A stretch of DNA of 46,388 bases, from positions 1 to 46,388 of the forward strand of contig JAHDSB010000126.1 in assembly GCA_018433015.1 (NCBI GenBank), written 5' to 3'. Position 1 is the first letter of the stretch; each line of letters starts with the position of its first letter. Both the position numbers and the translations under genes were made by a program. Below the pieces are notes generated by a model. That model worked only from the letters and a program-made list of their open reading frames with translations. It had not been told where the DNA came from and searched no databases. Source of the DNA: Clostridia bacterium (lineage in GTDB: Bacteria; Bacillota; Peptococcia; DRI-13; SV3-B141). This document shows positions 6,989 through 15,718 of this stretch, in pieces.

Positions 6989-9295
6989 ATGGAGCGACAT
7001 CTTCTTAAAATTATAGGTTTCTTTATTAGTGGAATTAGTTTAAGTCGTTTTTTAGCTTGGAAGGAAAGTACGTGGCTGTTGCTAGTAATTGTAGCTTTTA
7101 TTTCCCAGCTAGTTGTGGTGGGGTATAAAAGAAAAGAGACTCCCTGGGTGCTGGTTTTGTGCGCAGCTTTGTTGGGAGGTTTGTGGTATGAATTAAGCCT
7201 CTACCCTCAAGGGCTATATGACCATTGGGAAGGACAAGAAGTAACAGGAGCAGGGGTTATTCTCACCTATCCCCAGGAGGGACAGTATTATACTACTTTT
7301 ATACTGAAACCTGAGGGGATAGGGGTGGAAAATAGTAAACTATACGGAATAGATAAAATATTAGTAAAATCCTCCGGGACCATGGACCAATTGATGCCGG
7401 GGGATACAATATCCTATGCAGGTCAGCTTTTTGTACCCCGGGGAGCCCGTAACCCTGGGGAATTTGATTATCAAAAATATTTAGCTAATCAGCAGATCTT
7501 CTATGGAGTAAAATGTACTGGGCAAAACTGTACTATAAAAAGGAGAGGAACAGGACTTGTCACCCGGGTGGCCCAGCAAAGAATGAAGATTACTGGGTAC
7601 TTGGAGAGGATACTGCCGGAAACGGAGAAAGGGCTCATTTTGGGGATCCTCTTTGGTGATACAGGAACTATGGCTGAAGCAGAAAAACAAGGGTTTCAGA
7701 AGGCGGGAGTGTTACATCTTTTTGCAGTATCGGGATTTCATGTCTCCTTAGTTTTAGGTAGTGTCTGGTTTCTCTTGTCATTTAGGGAGATAAAGGCTAA
7801 AAATCGTTTATTATTAGGGATCATAGTCCTTGTTATTTATAATCTCTTGGTAGGTTGGACGGCTTCTCTCCTGAGGTCTTCAATTATGGCTGTGCTGGGC
7901 TTGTTGGCCTTAACTGTTAAGAAGAACAAGGACGGCTATACAAGTTTAGGAATAGCAGCTTTAGTGATTTTATTGATAAATCCCGGAGATCTTTTTCAAG
8001 CAGGTTTTCAACTGTCTTTTGTTGTTACTTTAGGAATAATTCACTTAACACCCCACCTCAATAACTGGGGGATGGGGAAAGGAAGGGCAGTTCTGTTAAC
8101 TGCCTATTTTTCCAGTTTGCCTTTGACAGCGTATTACTTTAACCAGATATCCCTAGTGGGTCCCATAGTTAATCTGTTTGCCGCCACATTTTGTGGTGTA
8201 GCAGCCGTATTAGCCTTAGCCGGTAGTTGCCTGACCATATTATATATACCCTTAGCCAAGCCCTTTTTTCTTGCTTCCGGCTCAGTTATTTATCTCCTTG
8301 AGAAGCTAGTGTTGTGGTGGGCTGCTAGGAGCTGGGCTTGTATTACGGTAGCCACGCCCCCTGTACTAATAATTGGACTGTACTACGTTATTTTATTTAC
8401 CTTTCCCTTTATGTTACGTTTTCGTTGGGTTGTGGGGGAAATACCCGGTACAGGGAAGGCTATATTATGTCTCGGTCTCTGTATGGTATTGATAGGTCTA
8501 TATTTTCAGCCTGCAACAATGGAAGTTGTTTTCTTGGATGTAGGTCAGGGAGACAGTATTTTCATACACACGCCTCAAGATCATGTCATTTTACTGGATG
8601 GGGGAGGTACGCCTTATACCGATTTTGCCGTAGGGAAAAATATCCTTCTACCCTTTTTACACCACAGGGGAGTGAGAAAAATTGATGTAATGATAATGTC
8701 CCACAATCATTTGGATCACAGTGAGGGGTTACTGGAACTTTTGGATCTAATACCTGTGGGAGCCTTTTTAATGCCGCCGGCAGAGGGGAGCTGTGAAATA
8801 GAGGAAAAAATAAAAGCTAAATGTCAGGCAAAGCAAATACCTGTTTATGAATTAACCAAGGGTCAAGCTTGGGAAATTGAGGAAGAGGTAAAACTGGAAG
8901 TACTGCACCCTTCCCGGGAACAGGGCTTCCTGGGAAATAACAATTCTTTAGTAGTGAATCTTAAATTTAAGAAGGTAAATTGGCTTTTAACGGGGGATGT
9001 AGAAAATGAGGGGATAGAACAATTCAGGGAAAAATCGGAAACTTTACGGGCCGATGTTTTAAAAATACCTCATCACGGCAGTGTTACTTCCTATGATGTT
9101 ACTTTATATGAAAAGGTTCGGCCCCAATTGGCTATAATCTCTGTGGGAATGAATAAGTTTGGACAACCCCATCCTACGGTCGTGGATTATTTTAAAGACC
9201 AGGGAATTCCCCTCCTTATCACCAGAGAACATGGTGCTATAATTACCAGCAGTGACGGGAGCAAGCTAAAAGTCCGCTGTTTCTGCAAAAATTAA
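6989..9295 (+). CDS. comEC: DNA uptake channel ComEC/Rec2
   Basis: Forms the membrane channel for single-stranded DNA uptake. The 768 residues show the standard three parts: an N-terminal OB-like soluble domain between membrane segments, a central polytopic competence domain (from about residue 215, GLILGILFGDTG, and LFAVSGFHVSLV), and a C-terminal metallo-beta-lactamase domain (from about 510, VVFLDVGQGDSIFI). The metal motif is SHNHLDHSEG (HxHxDH intact), with LLTGDVE and KIPHHGS further on, so the nuclease-like domain keeps its ligands. No interruption is seen. It is co-directional with comEA and probably in the same operon. Natural competence itself is not shown. Confidence 0.95.
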   Translation: MERHLLKIIGFFISGISLSRFLAWKESTWLLLVIVAFISQLVVVGYKRKETPWVLVLCAALLGGLWYELSLYPQGLYDHWEGQEVTGAGVILTYPQEGQYYTTFILKPEGIGVENSKLYGIDKILVKSSGTMDQLMPGDTISYAGQLFVPRGARNPGEFDYQKYLANQQIFYGVKCTGQNCTIKRRGTGLVTRVAQQRMKITGYLERILPETEKGLILGILFGDTGTMAEAEKQGFQKAGVLHLFAVSGFHVSLVLGSVWFLLSFREIKAKNRLLLGIIVLVIYNLLVGWTASLLRSSIMAVLGLLALTVKKNKDGYTSLGIAALVILLINPGDLFQAGFQLSFVVTLGIIHLTPHLNNWGMGKGRAVLLTAYFSSLPLTAYYFNQISLVGPIVNLFAATFCGVAAVLALAGSCLTILYIPLAKPFFLASGSVIYLLEKLVLWWAARSWACITVATPPVLIIGLYYVILFTFPFMLRFRWVVGEIPGTGKAILCLGLCMVLIGLYFQPATMEVVFLDVGQGDSIFIHTPQDHVILLDGGGTPYTDFAVGKNILLPFLHHRGVRKIDVMIMSHNHLDHSEGLLELLDLIPVGAFLMPPAEGSCEIEEKIKAKCQAKQIPVYELTKGQAWEIEEEVKLEVLHPSREQGFLGNNNSLVVNLKFKKVNWLLTGDVENEGIEQFREKSETLRADVLKIPHHGSVTSYDVTLYEKVRPQLAIISVGMNKFGQPHPTVVDYFKDQGIPLLITREHGAIITSSDGSKLKVRCFCKN

Positions 9296-9339
9296 AAGTT
9301 TTAAATAATTAAAATATTATTATTACCATAATGTATTTT

Positions 9340-9367
9340 TTGGAGGTTGTAAAACTTATGGTATAAT
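9340..9367 (+). promoter_or_regulatory. SigA-type promoter with extended -10, before the carboxypeptidase gene
   Basis: TATAAT at 9362-9367 preceded by TGG (extended -10 TGn), with a weak -35 TTGGAG at 9340-9345 and a 16-base spacer. The start codon is 34 bases past the -10. Confidence 0.72.
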
Positions 9368-9400
9368 GGGTAAAGCACTATAAAAGATAGGGTGAAGTTG

Positions 9401-10594
9401 ATGAGAAAAATAGCATTCTTTTTAGTGCTTTTATTTTCTCTGCTATTAGTTGATCCCCTTTGGGCAGCTCCGCAGATAACTGGTAAAAGTGCTGTATTAA
9501 TTGATGCTAAAAGTGGTCAAGTATTGGTTGATATTAATAAAGATGAGAAACTACCCCCTGCTAGTACGACTAAAATACTGACTGCTATTATTGCCATCGA
9601 AAGTGGTAAACTTGAGGAAATAGTGACAGTAGGTCCTAATCCGCCCAGAGTAGATGGCACCAGGGTATATCTGGAAGAAGGAGAAAAAATTAAATTATCT
9701 GAACTAGTACGGGCGTCCCTGGTCCATTCCGCTAATGATGCTGCCCTAGCCATAGCTGAATACCTGTCAGGATCTGAAGAAGAGTTTGCAAAAGTAATGA
9801 ATGCCAAGGCCTTGGAGTTAGGGGCCAAAAGTAGCCATTTTGTTACATCTCACGGCTTGCCGGCAGAGGGACATTATACAACGGCCTATGATCTGGCTTT
9901 GATAAGCCAATATGCCATGAAAAACCCTACATTTAAGGAAATGGCCCAAGCCAAGGTGCTAGATTGGGAAGGTCAGGCTTGGCAAACCCGCTTAATTAAC
10001 AAGAATAAAATGCTGTGGCGTTACGACGGTATCACAGGGGTAAAACCCGGTTATACCTCGGAAGCTCGTTATACTCTAGTAGCTTCAGCGGAACGTGACA
10101 AACAATCCTATATAGCAGTTATCTTAGGAAGTGGTGGTAATGCTATTTGGGATGAGGCAGAAACCCTTTTAGATTATGGGTTTAATAATTATCAAACTCT
10201 GGAACTAGCTAAAACAGGAAAAATCGCAGCTACTTTTAATATTGGAGAACAGGGTAAACTACAGCTGGTCTCCCAAAAAGCCTTTAGTATCTCGATACCT
10301 TCCGATGAGGATAAGGAAATCGATTCTAAGTTGGTATTAAAACCCCTTGCTAAGAACATTGCTAAAGGACAAGAAGTGGGAGAAATGGTTTTCTGCCTGG
10401 ATGGTAAAGAAATAGGCCGAGTGCCTTTATTAGCAAATAATGCAATTACTCCACCCCTTAAAATAAGTAATATCTTCTTTAAAATATGTGCAGGTTTATT
10501 TTTCCTGCAAGTGGCGGTGAGATTGTTTTATATTTTACGTCGTAGAAGAAGGAAAAAGAGACGCTTTCGGGTAGAGAGCTATTACCGGTTTTAA
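9401..10594 (+). CDS. D-alanyl-D-alanine carboxypeptidase (DacF/PBP5-like, class C low-mass PBP)
   Basis: Trims the terminal D-Ala from peptidoglycan stem peptides outside the cell. An N-terminal signal peptide (about 22 residues, ending WAA) is followed by the peptidase S11 domain with SxxK as S-T-T-K near residue 55, SAN in LVHSANDAA and KPG in place of KTG, as is common in clostridial members. Then come a PBP5 C-terminal domain, a membrane segment (about 365-380) and a very basic tail. ATG 9401 was chosen, with AGGGTGA upstream, over in-frame GTG 9392. Sporulation DacF in Bacillus is made in the forespore; here the promoter looks vegetative, so the exact paralogue is not decided. Confidence 0.9.
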   Translation: MRKIAFFLVLLFSLLLVDPLWAAPQITGKSAVLIDAKSGQVLVDINKDEKLPPASTTKILTAIIAIESGKLEEIVTVGPNPPRVDGTRVYLEEGEKIKLSELVRASLVHSANDAALAIAEYLSGSEEEFAKVMNAKALELGAKSSHFVTSHGLPAEGHYTTAYDLALISQYAMKNPTFKEMAQAKVLDWEGQAWQTRLINKNKMLWRYDGITGVKPGYTSEARYTLVASAERDKQSYIAVILGSGGNAIWDEAETLLDYGFNNYQTLELAKTGKIAATFNIGEQGKLQLVSQKAFSISIPSDEDKEIDSKLVLKPLAKNIAKGQEVGEMVFCLDGKEIGRVPLLANNAITPPLKISNIFFKICAGLFFLQVAVRLFYILRRRRRKKRRFRVESYYRF

Positions 10595-10619
10595 GTAACC
10601 AGGGGATAGGAGGGTGATT

Positions 10620-11648
10620 ATGGACTACAAGAGCCTGTTAAATAGTATTAAAAGAGGGGTAGTGTCACCTGTATATCTCATTTACGGAGAAGAACTATAC
10701 TTACAGAAACTAATTATTGAGGCTTTTAAAAAAGGGCTAATTAATGATAGTACCGGGGATTTCAATTTTGATGATCTGGATGGAGAAAAAGTTACTCCCG
10801 GCCAAATTGTTGCTTGTGCTGATACTCTCCCGGTTTTTGCGGAAAAACGCTTGACTATTGTGAAAAACAGTATATTTTTTCAAGGGGGTAAAAAAGAAGG
10901 AGATAGTAAACAGCGCTCTCAAGAGAGCGAGAGGTTACTTCAATATCTTCAGAATCCGCTGACTTCTACATGTCTAATATTTTTGGCAAAAGGTTCTATA
11001 GATAAAAGAAAGAAGCTTGTAAAAGCGGTAGAGAAATCAGGACAAGTAGTAGAAACAGCTCCCCTCAAGGGTGCGGAATTAAACAATTGGATACAAACAG
11101 AAGCTGAACTGCTGGGTAAAAAAATTGAATCTAAAGCAGTGGAATACATAATACTCAACACAAATCATGATCTATACTTTTTGAAAAATGAAATAGAAAA
11201 ATTGGCTCTATACAGCGGAGATCATCATACTATCACTTTGGCCACTGTAGAAAAGTTATTGACTAAAACCAGTGAAGCCAATATCTTTGCTTTAGTAGAC
11301 GGAATCGGGCTAAAAAAGGGGGAACAGGCTTTGCGGGAGTTAAGAACTCTCCTGGAAAGAGGTGAACCCCCGGTGCGGATAGTATTTATGATTGCCAGAC
11401 AATTTCGCTTGATTTTGTCAGGCAAAGATTTGAATGAAAGAGGGTACACAGAGAAACAGATAGCTAAGGAGCTAGCTATCCATCCTTTTGTAATTAGAAA
11501 AATATTACAGCAGGCTAGAAGATTCAAGTATCAAGAGTTGGAAAAATGTTTTCAGCAGATCTTGGAATGTGATATGGCCTTAAAGAGGGGAATCCCTCCT
11601 CGTGTAACCCTGGAAAATCTTATTTTAGGTTTGACACAAGGTATATAA
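10620..11648 (+). CDS. holA: DNA polymerase III delta subunit
   Basis: Clamp-loader subunit that opens the beta clamp. The start MDYKSLLNSIKRGVVSPVYL and the early YLIYGEELYLQ segment (degenerate P-loop region of the AAA+-like fold) are typical, as are the length of 342 residues and the C-terminal collar segment (KRGIPPRVTLENLILGL). ATG 10620 follows GGAGGG (10609-10614); in-frame GTG 10614 overlaps that site and was rejected. The gene sits next to rpsT, as in most Firmicutes, and ends at a terminator shared with it. Confidence 0.93.
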   Translation: MDYKSLLNSIKRGVVSPVYLIYGEELYLQKLIIEAFKKGLINDSTGDFNFDDLDGEKVTPGQIVACADTLPVFAEKRLTIVKNSIFFQGGKKEGDSKQRSQESERLLQYLQNPLTSTCLIFLAKGSIDKRKKLVKAVEKSGQVVETAPLKGAELNNWIQTEAELLGKKIESKAVEYIILNTNHDLYFLKNEIEKLALYSGDHHTITLATVEKLLTKTSEANIFALVDGIGLKKGEQALRELRTLLERGEPPVRIVFMIARQFRLILSGKDLNERGYTEKQIAKELAIHPFVIRKILQQARRFKYQELEKCFQQILECDMALKRGIPPRVTLENLILGLTQGI

Positions 11649-11657
11649 CTAAAACAA

Positions 11658-11693
11658 AAAAACCTCGACTACTCTATGGTAGTTGAGGTTTTT
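11658..11693. terminator. Bidirectional terminator between holA and rpsT
   Basis: Arms AAAAACCTCGACTAC (11658-11672) and GTAGTTGAGGTTTTT (11679-11693) pair over 15 bases with one G-U, around a 6-base loop. A-run and T-run flanks serve both converging genes. Confidence 0.92.
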
Positions 11694-11698
11694 GCCTA

Positions 11699-11965
11699 TT
11701 AACTAGCAATACTTTTGTTAAGCTTTTGAGTAAGCTTTGACTTTTTACGAGCGGCATTATTTTTATGAATAACACCCTTGCTAGCAAGTTTATCAATAAT
11801 ACGAATAGCTTTTTGTAAAGATTCTTTTGCAACATCAGTATTATCGTTCAAAGACGCCTCAAAACGGCGAACTGCTGATTTCATCATTGATTTATATGCA
11901 GCGTTTCTGGCAGTGCGAATACGGGTAATTTTTGCTCTTTTCAAAGCTGATTTGATGTTTGCCAT
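11699..11965 (-). CDS. rpsT: 30S ribosomal protein S20
   Basis: Small basic protein binding 16S rRNA during 30S assembly. The MANIKSALKRAKITRIR start and the two long basic helices over 88 residues are diagnostic. An AAAGGAGGTGA Shine-Dalgarno site lies just upstream on the minus strand. It is read against the surrounding genes, as in Bacillus, and has its own promoter. Confidence 0.98.
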   Translation of the reverse strand: MANIKSALKRAKITRIRTARNAAYKSMMKSAVRRFEASLNDNTDVAKESLQKAIRIIDKLASKGVIHKNNAARKKSKLTQKLNKSIAS

Positions 11966-12029
11966 ACTTCAGCTCACCTCCTTTAAGGTCCACATCTTCC
12001 CTCATGGAAATTCACCTTTACATACTATC

Positions 12030-12057
12030 ATTATAGCGACGAAAAGGCAAGAGTGAA
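12030..12057 (-). promoter_or_regulatory. rpsT promoter
   Basis: On the minus strand: -35 TTCACT (12057-12052), 16-base spacer, -10 TATAAT (12035-12030). The -10 is perfect; the -35 matches TTGACA at four of six. Confidence 0.6.
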
Positions 12058-12116
12058 TTATTTAAAGTATAAATTTGCATAATAAGTTAAAGCTATATAG
12101 TAAAGGAGCTGATGTG

Positions 12117-12446
12117 ATGATAGGTTTTATTATTCGTTTTATTATTTCTGCTTTTGTGTTGTTAGTTGTTAGTTGGTTGGTACCGGGTTTATCTGTAGCC
12201 GGCTTTACAGGAGCCCTTATTGCTGCAGCAGTGATTGCTCTGTTAGGATGGGCGGCAGAAAAGCTTTTGGGAGAAAAGGCTACACCCCAAGCTCGTGGTT
12301 TAACAGGTTTTCTAGCGGCAGCAGTAGTTATTTATTTGGCCCAGTTTATTGTACCCGGTACTATCACAGTAAATATTCTGGGAGCCCTTTTAGCATCTGT
12401 AGTTATTGGGTTGGTAGATGCTGTTATACCTACAGAACTTAGATAA
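12117..12446 (+). CDS. Small membrane protein, phage_holin_4_2 family (YvlD-like)
   Basis: 109 residues that are almost entirely hydrophobic, with about four predicted membrane segments (IIRFIISAFVLLVVSWLVPG, a GALIAAAVIALLGW segment, a GFLAAAVVIYLAQFIVPG segment and a final NILGALLASVVIGLVDAVIP). The two membrane-segment/VPG repeats are typical of the family. The family name comes from weak similarity and does not mean a prophage; no phage genes surround it. ATG 12117 follows AAAGGAG (12102-12108). The gene occupies the place where many Firmicutes carry gpr, the germination protease. Function unknown. Confidence 0.78.
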   Translation: MIGFIIRFIISAFVLLVVSWLVPGLSVAGFTGALIAAAVIALLGWAAEKLLGEKATPQARGLTGFLAAAVVIYLAQFIVPGTITVNILGALLASVVIGLVDAVIPTELR

Positions 12447-12463
12447 TTAATTAAATTTCGGTT

Positions 12464-12490
12464 ATATAAACTCCTCCCCTTTCATATAAA
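12464..12490 (+). promoter_or_regulatory. Candidate sigma-E promoter before spoIIP
   Basis: CATATAAA at 12483-12490 matches the sigma-E -10 pattern CATAYAHT at seven of eight positions. ATATAAA at 12464-12470, 12 bases upstream, is a partial -35. spoIIP is sigma-E dependent in Bacillus subtilis, so the expectation fits. Match by eye only. Confidence 0.4.
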
Positions 12491-12512
12491 TTCAAAGAAA
12501 GGACGGAGGAGC

Positions 12513-13586
12513 ATGTTCTTTTTTAGAAGAAAAACTATGTTCACAAGCAATAACCCTAGAAGGGTCAAGCCCTTAAGTATGATAATTATAATTATCTTAC
12601 TTATTTGTTTTTTGGGTAAAGGGGCCGTAGGTATTGCCACCAAACATTTGGAACAAATAGTTGCTGTTAATTTGCCGGAACAAGAGCTACAAAGTGTTTT
12701 TGCCCATGTTTTGCCGGGAAGAGGAATAAAGGAGGCGGGTTTCGATGGTTATGTCCATCTAATAGTAAATGCTATTACCGGTATAGATTCCTTTAATCCT
12801 GCGCTGATTATTGCTAATGAACTAAATTTTCCCAATGTGGAGAAAGCAGTAGCTGCCAATTATTTATATCCTTCCTATATACAAGAAGAAGAGGGGGGAG
12901 AAGAAGATTTTTATTTACCGGAACAAGAGGAACTGGATGACTGGATTTCTGCACCTGATCCCGATTTTCCACCGGTAGATTTAACGGGGGAACCAATGGT
13001 TATTATTTATAATACCCATAATGCAGAGACATATAAACCCAGCGATGGAACGTCGCGTTTGGAAGGAAAGAATGGCGGTGTTGCTGCGGTCAGCAAAGAA
13101 GTGGTGCGGGTATTAGAAAATAAGTGCGGAATCAAAACTGTGTATAGCGATGTGATCCATGATTATCCCGATTTCACCAAATCATATATAAATTCCATGA
13201 AGACGGCAAAACAGCTGATTACAAAGTATCCTAAAGCCCAGGTAGTTTTAGATATCCATAGGGATGCAGGGCTGGAAAAAAGATCCGATACCACGGTGAA
13301 GATTAATGGTAAAGAATGTGCAAAAGTGATGATTGTAATTGGTACGGAACATCCCCGGTGGAAGGAAAATTTAGCTTTTGCTGAAAAGATAGTTAAGCGG
13401 GCCGACGAATGTTATCCCGGTCTAATTAAAACTATTCGTTTGCATAAAAATAGGCGCTATAACCAGCATTTACATCCCCATGCTTTATTATTGGAAATGG
13501 GCAGCGATCTAAATACCAGAGAGGATGCCTTACTATCTGCCCAATATATAGCCGAAGTTATTGGTTATGTCCTAAAGAATCCCTAA
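12513..13586 (+). CDS. spoIIP: Stage II sporulation protein P
   Basis: Peptidoglycan amidase/endopeptidase of the SpoIID-SpoIIM-SpoIIP machine that thins the septum and drives engulfment. An N-terminal membrane anchor (about residues 22-42), a linker rich in acidic residues (EEEGGEEDFYLPEQEELDD), then the catalytic domain with VIIYNTHNAETY (first zinc-binding His), DIHRDA (second His) and a final LLLEMGSDLNT (acidic residue). 357 residues. A strong GGACGGAGGAG site precedes the ATG. spoIID and spoIIM are not in the window. Confidence 0.95.
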   Translation: MFFFRRKTMFTSNNPRRVKPLSMIIIIILLICFLGKGAVGIATKHLEQIVAVNLPEQELQSVFAHVLPGRGIKEAGFDGYVHLIVNAITGIDSFNPALIIANELNFPNVEKAVAANYLYPSYIQEEEGGEEDFYLPEQEELDDWISAPDPDFPPVDLTGEPMVIIYNTHNAETYKPSDGTSRLEGKNGGVAAVSKEVVRVLENKCGIKTVYSDVIHDYPDFTKSYINSMKTAKQLITKYPKAQVVLDIHRDAGLEKRSDTTVKINGKECAKVMIVIGTEHPRWKENLAFAEKIVKRADECYPGLIKTIRLHKNRRYNQHLHPHALLLEMGSDLNTREDALLSAQYIAEVIGYVLKNP

Positions 13587-13658
13587 AAATGTTGAAGGTT
13601 TAAAGAAAAGAGAGCATGGTTATCTTATACATAATATAAGATATTATGAGGAGTAGTT

Positions 13659-14015
13659 ATGTTCTCTTATAGAAAGCGGCTTACTTTAATTATGTTAGCT
13701 ATGCTGGTGTTGTTAGCTTTAGGGTTGCACAGTACTTTTTATACAATGAAAAAGACAACCCAGTGGCCTGTAAACAATCTTTTTTCCTTTAATAGAGAAG
13801 GGGAAGTATATCAAATAGAAATTTTAGGTGAACATTATTGTTTGGAAAAAGAAAGCACAGTGAATCAAATCAGGACTTGGTTGGAAGGCTTAGCGACAGA
13901 AACCAAGGAAAGTTTCAACAGCATATATGAAGGAACACGAAAGTATAGTCAAAAGGGCTATCATTACTTTAAAAAGTGGATAGATAATGTCAAACATACA
14001 AATGGTGTGCTTTAA
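13659..14015 (+). CDS. Small membrane-anchored protein of unknown function at the yqxA position
   Basis: 118 residues: one N-terminal membrane segment (about 9-28), then an outside domain with no motif I recognise, including a Cys near 66 and a C-terminal Lys/Tyr-rich stretch. In Bacillus subtilis the gene right after spoIIP is yqxA (DUF3679), a protein of similar size and topology. I see position and layout in common, not clear sequence identity. GAGGAG lies just before the ATG. A terminator overlaps its last codons. Confidence 0.6.
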   Translation: MFSYRKRLTLIMLAMLVLLALGLHSTFYTMKKTTQWPVNNLFSFNREGEVYQIEILGEHYCLEKESTVNQIRTWLEGLATETKESFNSIYEGTRKYSQKGYHYFKKWIDNVKHTNGVL

Positions 14016-14037
14016 ATTTTAGAGCACACCATTTTAT
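14000..14037 (+). terminator. Terminator overlapping the end of the small unknown gene
   Basis: Arms AAATGGTGTGCT (14000-14011) and AGCACACCATTT (14023-14034) pair perfectly over 12 bases with an 11-base loop; a T run follows. The 5' arm includes the last codons of the upstream gene. Confidence 0.82.
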
Positions 14038-14135
14038 ATGTTTTGGAGATTTTCCTACAACTAGTGGACAAGAAAGGACATATCAGCTAGAATTAGTTAC
14101 CGTAAAAAGATTTTTTTAGATAAGAAGGTGTGGTT

Positions 14136-15707
14136 GTGTCCGCAGGTAATAAAGTAGCAAAAGCAGCGGGTATTATTATGCTGGCTATGGTACTTTCACG
14201 TATTATTGGGTACGTGAGAGATATGGTGATATATGCCCATTTTGGGCAGAACAACTTAACAGACGCGTACAATGCGGCTTTTTCCATACCTGATTTTCTT
14301 TACTATTTGCTGGTAGGTGGTGCTTTAAGTTCAGCTTTCATACCTGTATTCTCCAGCTATATTGCCAGAGGTAAAGAAGAAGACGGCTGGCGTGTAGCTA
14401 GTACCATCTTTAATATCATTATCATTTTGATGTTAATTGGTATTACCCTGGGCATAATCTTTGCACCTGCATTAATTAAAATATTAGTACCGGGTTTTAC
14501 CCCGGAAAATATAGCTCTAACGGTGAAAATGACCAGAATTATGTTTATACAGGCCTTTTTTATGGCGTTAAATGGGATCTCTATGGGAATTCTTCATTCC
14601 CACCAACATTTTCTTGCGCCGGCCGTGGGCTCGGTAATGTACAATCTGGGTATTATCATCGTGGGTCTGATTTTATCACCCTATTTAGGTATAATAGGAT
14701 TTGCTATAGGAGTTGTCAGCGGTGCCATTCTTAATTTCGCTGTGCAATTTCCTGCTTTAATTAAGATCGGCTTGCGCTATCGTTTTGTCTTAGATTTGCA
14801 ACATGAGGGTGTAAGAAAAATTGGTAAATTAATCTTACCTGTGCTGATAGGTTTATCAGTGACTCATTTTAATCTTTTTGTTAATCAGAACCTAGGTTCC
14901 CGCTTATCGGAAGGAATGATATCAGCTCTGCGCGCGGCCCAACGTATTATGCAGCTACCCATCGGTGTCTTTGCCATTGCTGTGGCTGCCGCTGTTTTCC
15001 CTACTTTAACAGCTTATGCTGCTCGGGAAGAAAAAGAAGATTTTCGCAGAACTATGTCTTTAGGCGTGCGCACTATAATTTTTATTACTGTGCCTGCGGC
15101 TGTAGGTTTAATTGCTTTAAAAACTCCTGTGGTCCGGTTGCTTTTTCAACAGGGGCGTTTTACAGTAGAAGATACCCAGGCTACCGCCCATGCCTTGTTA
15201 TTCTATTGCATAGGCCTAGTTGCTTATTCTTCTATTCAGATGCTAAACAGGGTCTTTTATTCCCTTCAGGACACTAGAACACCGGTTACAGTAGGTATAT
15301 TTACGATAATTATTAATATTGCTTTAAACTTTCTGTTGATTAAACCCATGGGTCATGGAGGATTAGCTCTTGCCTATTCTTTGGCCGGTTTTGTCAACAT
15401 GCTGGGGCTTTTATATATTTTGCGCAAGCGCTTGGGAACCATCGATGGTCGAAAGTTACTAGCCTCGTCCACTTTAACCTTAGCTATTTCAGGGGTTATG
15501 GGGGTAGGCGCCTATAAAGCGGCAGTTATTATGGAACGTGTTGTATCGATTCAAACTAAATGGGGACAAGTATTGCAAGTAGGTGTAAGCGTAGGCGTGG
15601 GAGTCCTGATTTTTACAGCCTTGGTATTACTTTTGAAAATGGAAGAAGGTCAGATGGCTAAAAAATTAATATTTAGGCGGTTTGGACGTAAAACTAAGAG
15701 AGTATAG
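14136..15707 (+). CDS. murJ: Lipid II flippase MurJ (MviN)
   Basis: Moves lipid II across the cytoplasmic membrane for peptidoglycan synthesis. About 520 residues with 14 predicted membrane segments. The early [21 protein letters not shown] and [20 protein letters not shown] segments carry the family's conserved charged residues; later [18 protein letters not shown] and [14 protein letters not shown] are family signatures. The AAGAAGGTG site (14122-14130) favours GTG 14136 over GTG 14130, which overlaps it. The lepA start lies 11 bases past the stop. MurJ between spoIIP and lepA is not the Bacillus order. It could serve vegetative or spore wall synthesis. Confidence 0.93.
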   Translation: MSAGNKVAKAAGIIMLAMVLSRIIGYVRDMVIYAHFGQNNLTDAYNAAFSIPDFLYYLLVGGALSSAFIPVFSSYIARGKEEDGWRVASTIFNIIIILMLIGITLGIIFAPALIKILVPGFTPENIALTVKMTRIMFIQAFFMALNGISMGILHSHQHFLAPAVGSVMYNLGIIIVGLILSPYLGIIGFAIGVVSGAILNFAVQFPALIKIGLRYRFVLDLQHEGVRKIGKLILPVLIGLSVTHFNLFVNQNLGSRLSEGMISALRAAQRIMQLPIGVFAIAVAAAVFPTLTAYAAREEKEDFRRTMSLGVRTIIFITVPAAVGLIALKTPVVRLLFQQGRFTVEDTQATAHALLFYCIGLVAYSSIQMLNRVFYSLQDTRTPVTVGIFTIIINIALNFLLIKPMGHGGLALAYSLAGFVNMLGLLYILRKRLGTIDGRKLLASSTLTLAISGVMGVGAYKAAVIMERVVSIQTKWGQVLQVGVSVGVGVLIFTALVLLLKMEEGQMAKKLIFRRFGRKTKRV

Positions 15708-15718
15708 GAGGAATGAAT

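Noticed and set aside
8338-8685. 115-codon open frame on the + strand inside comEC
   Set aside because: It lies wholly within the intact comEC frame, has no ribosome site and codes an unlikely Cys/Ser/Gly-rich product.
12117-12446. Holin family label considered as sign of a prophage
   Set aside because: No integrase, terminase, lysin or attachment repeats nearby; the family is common on chromosomes.
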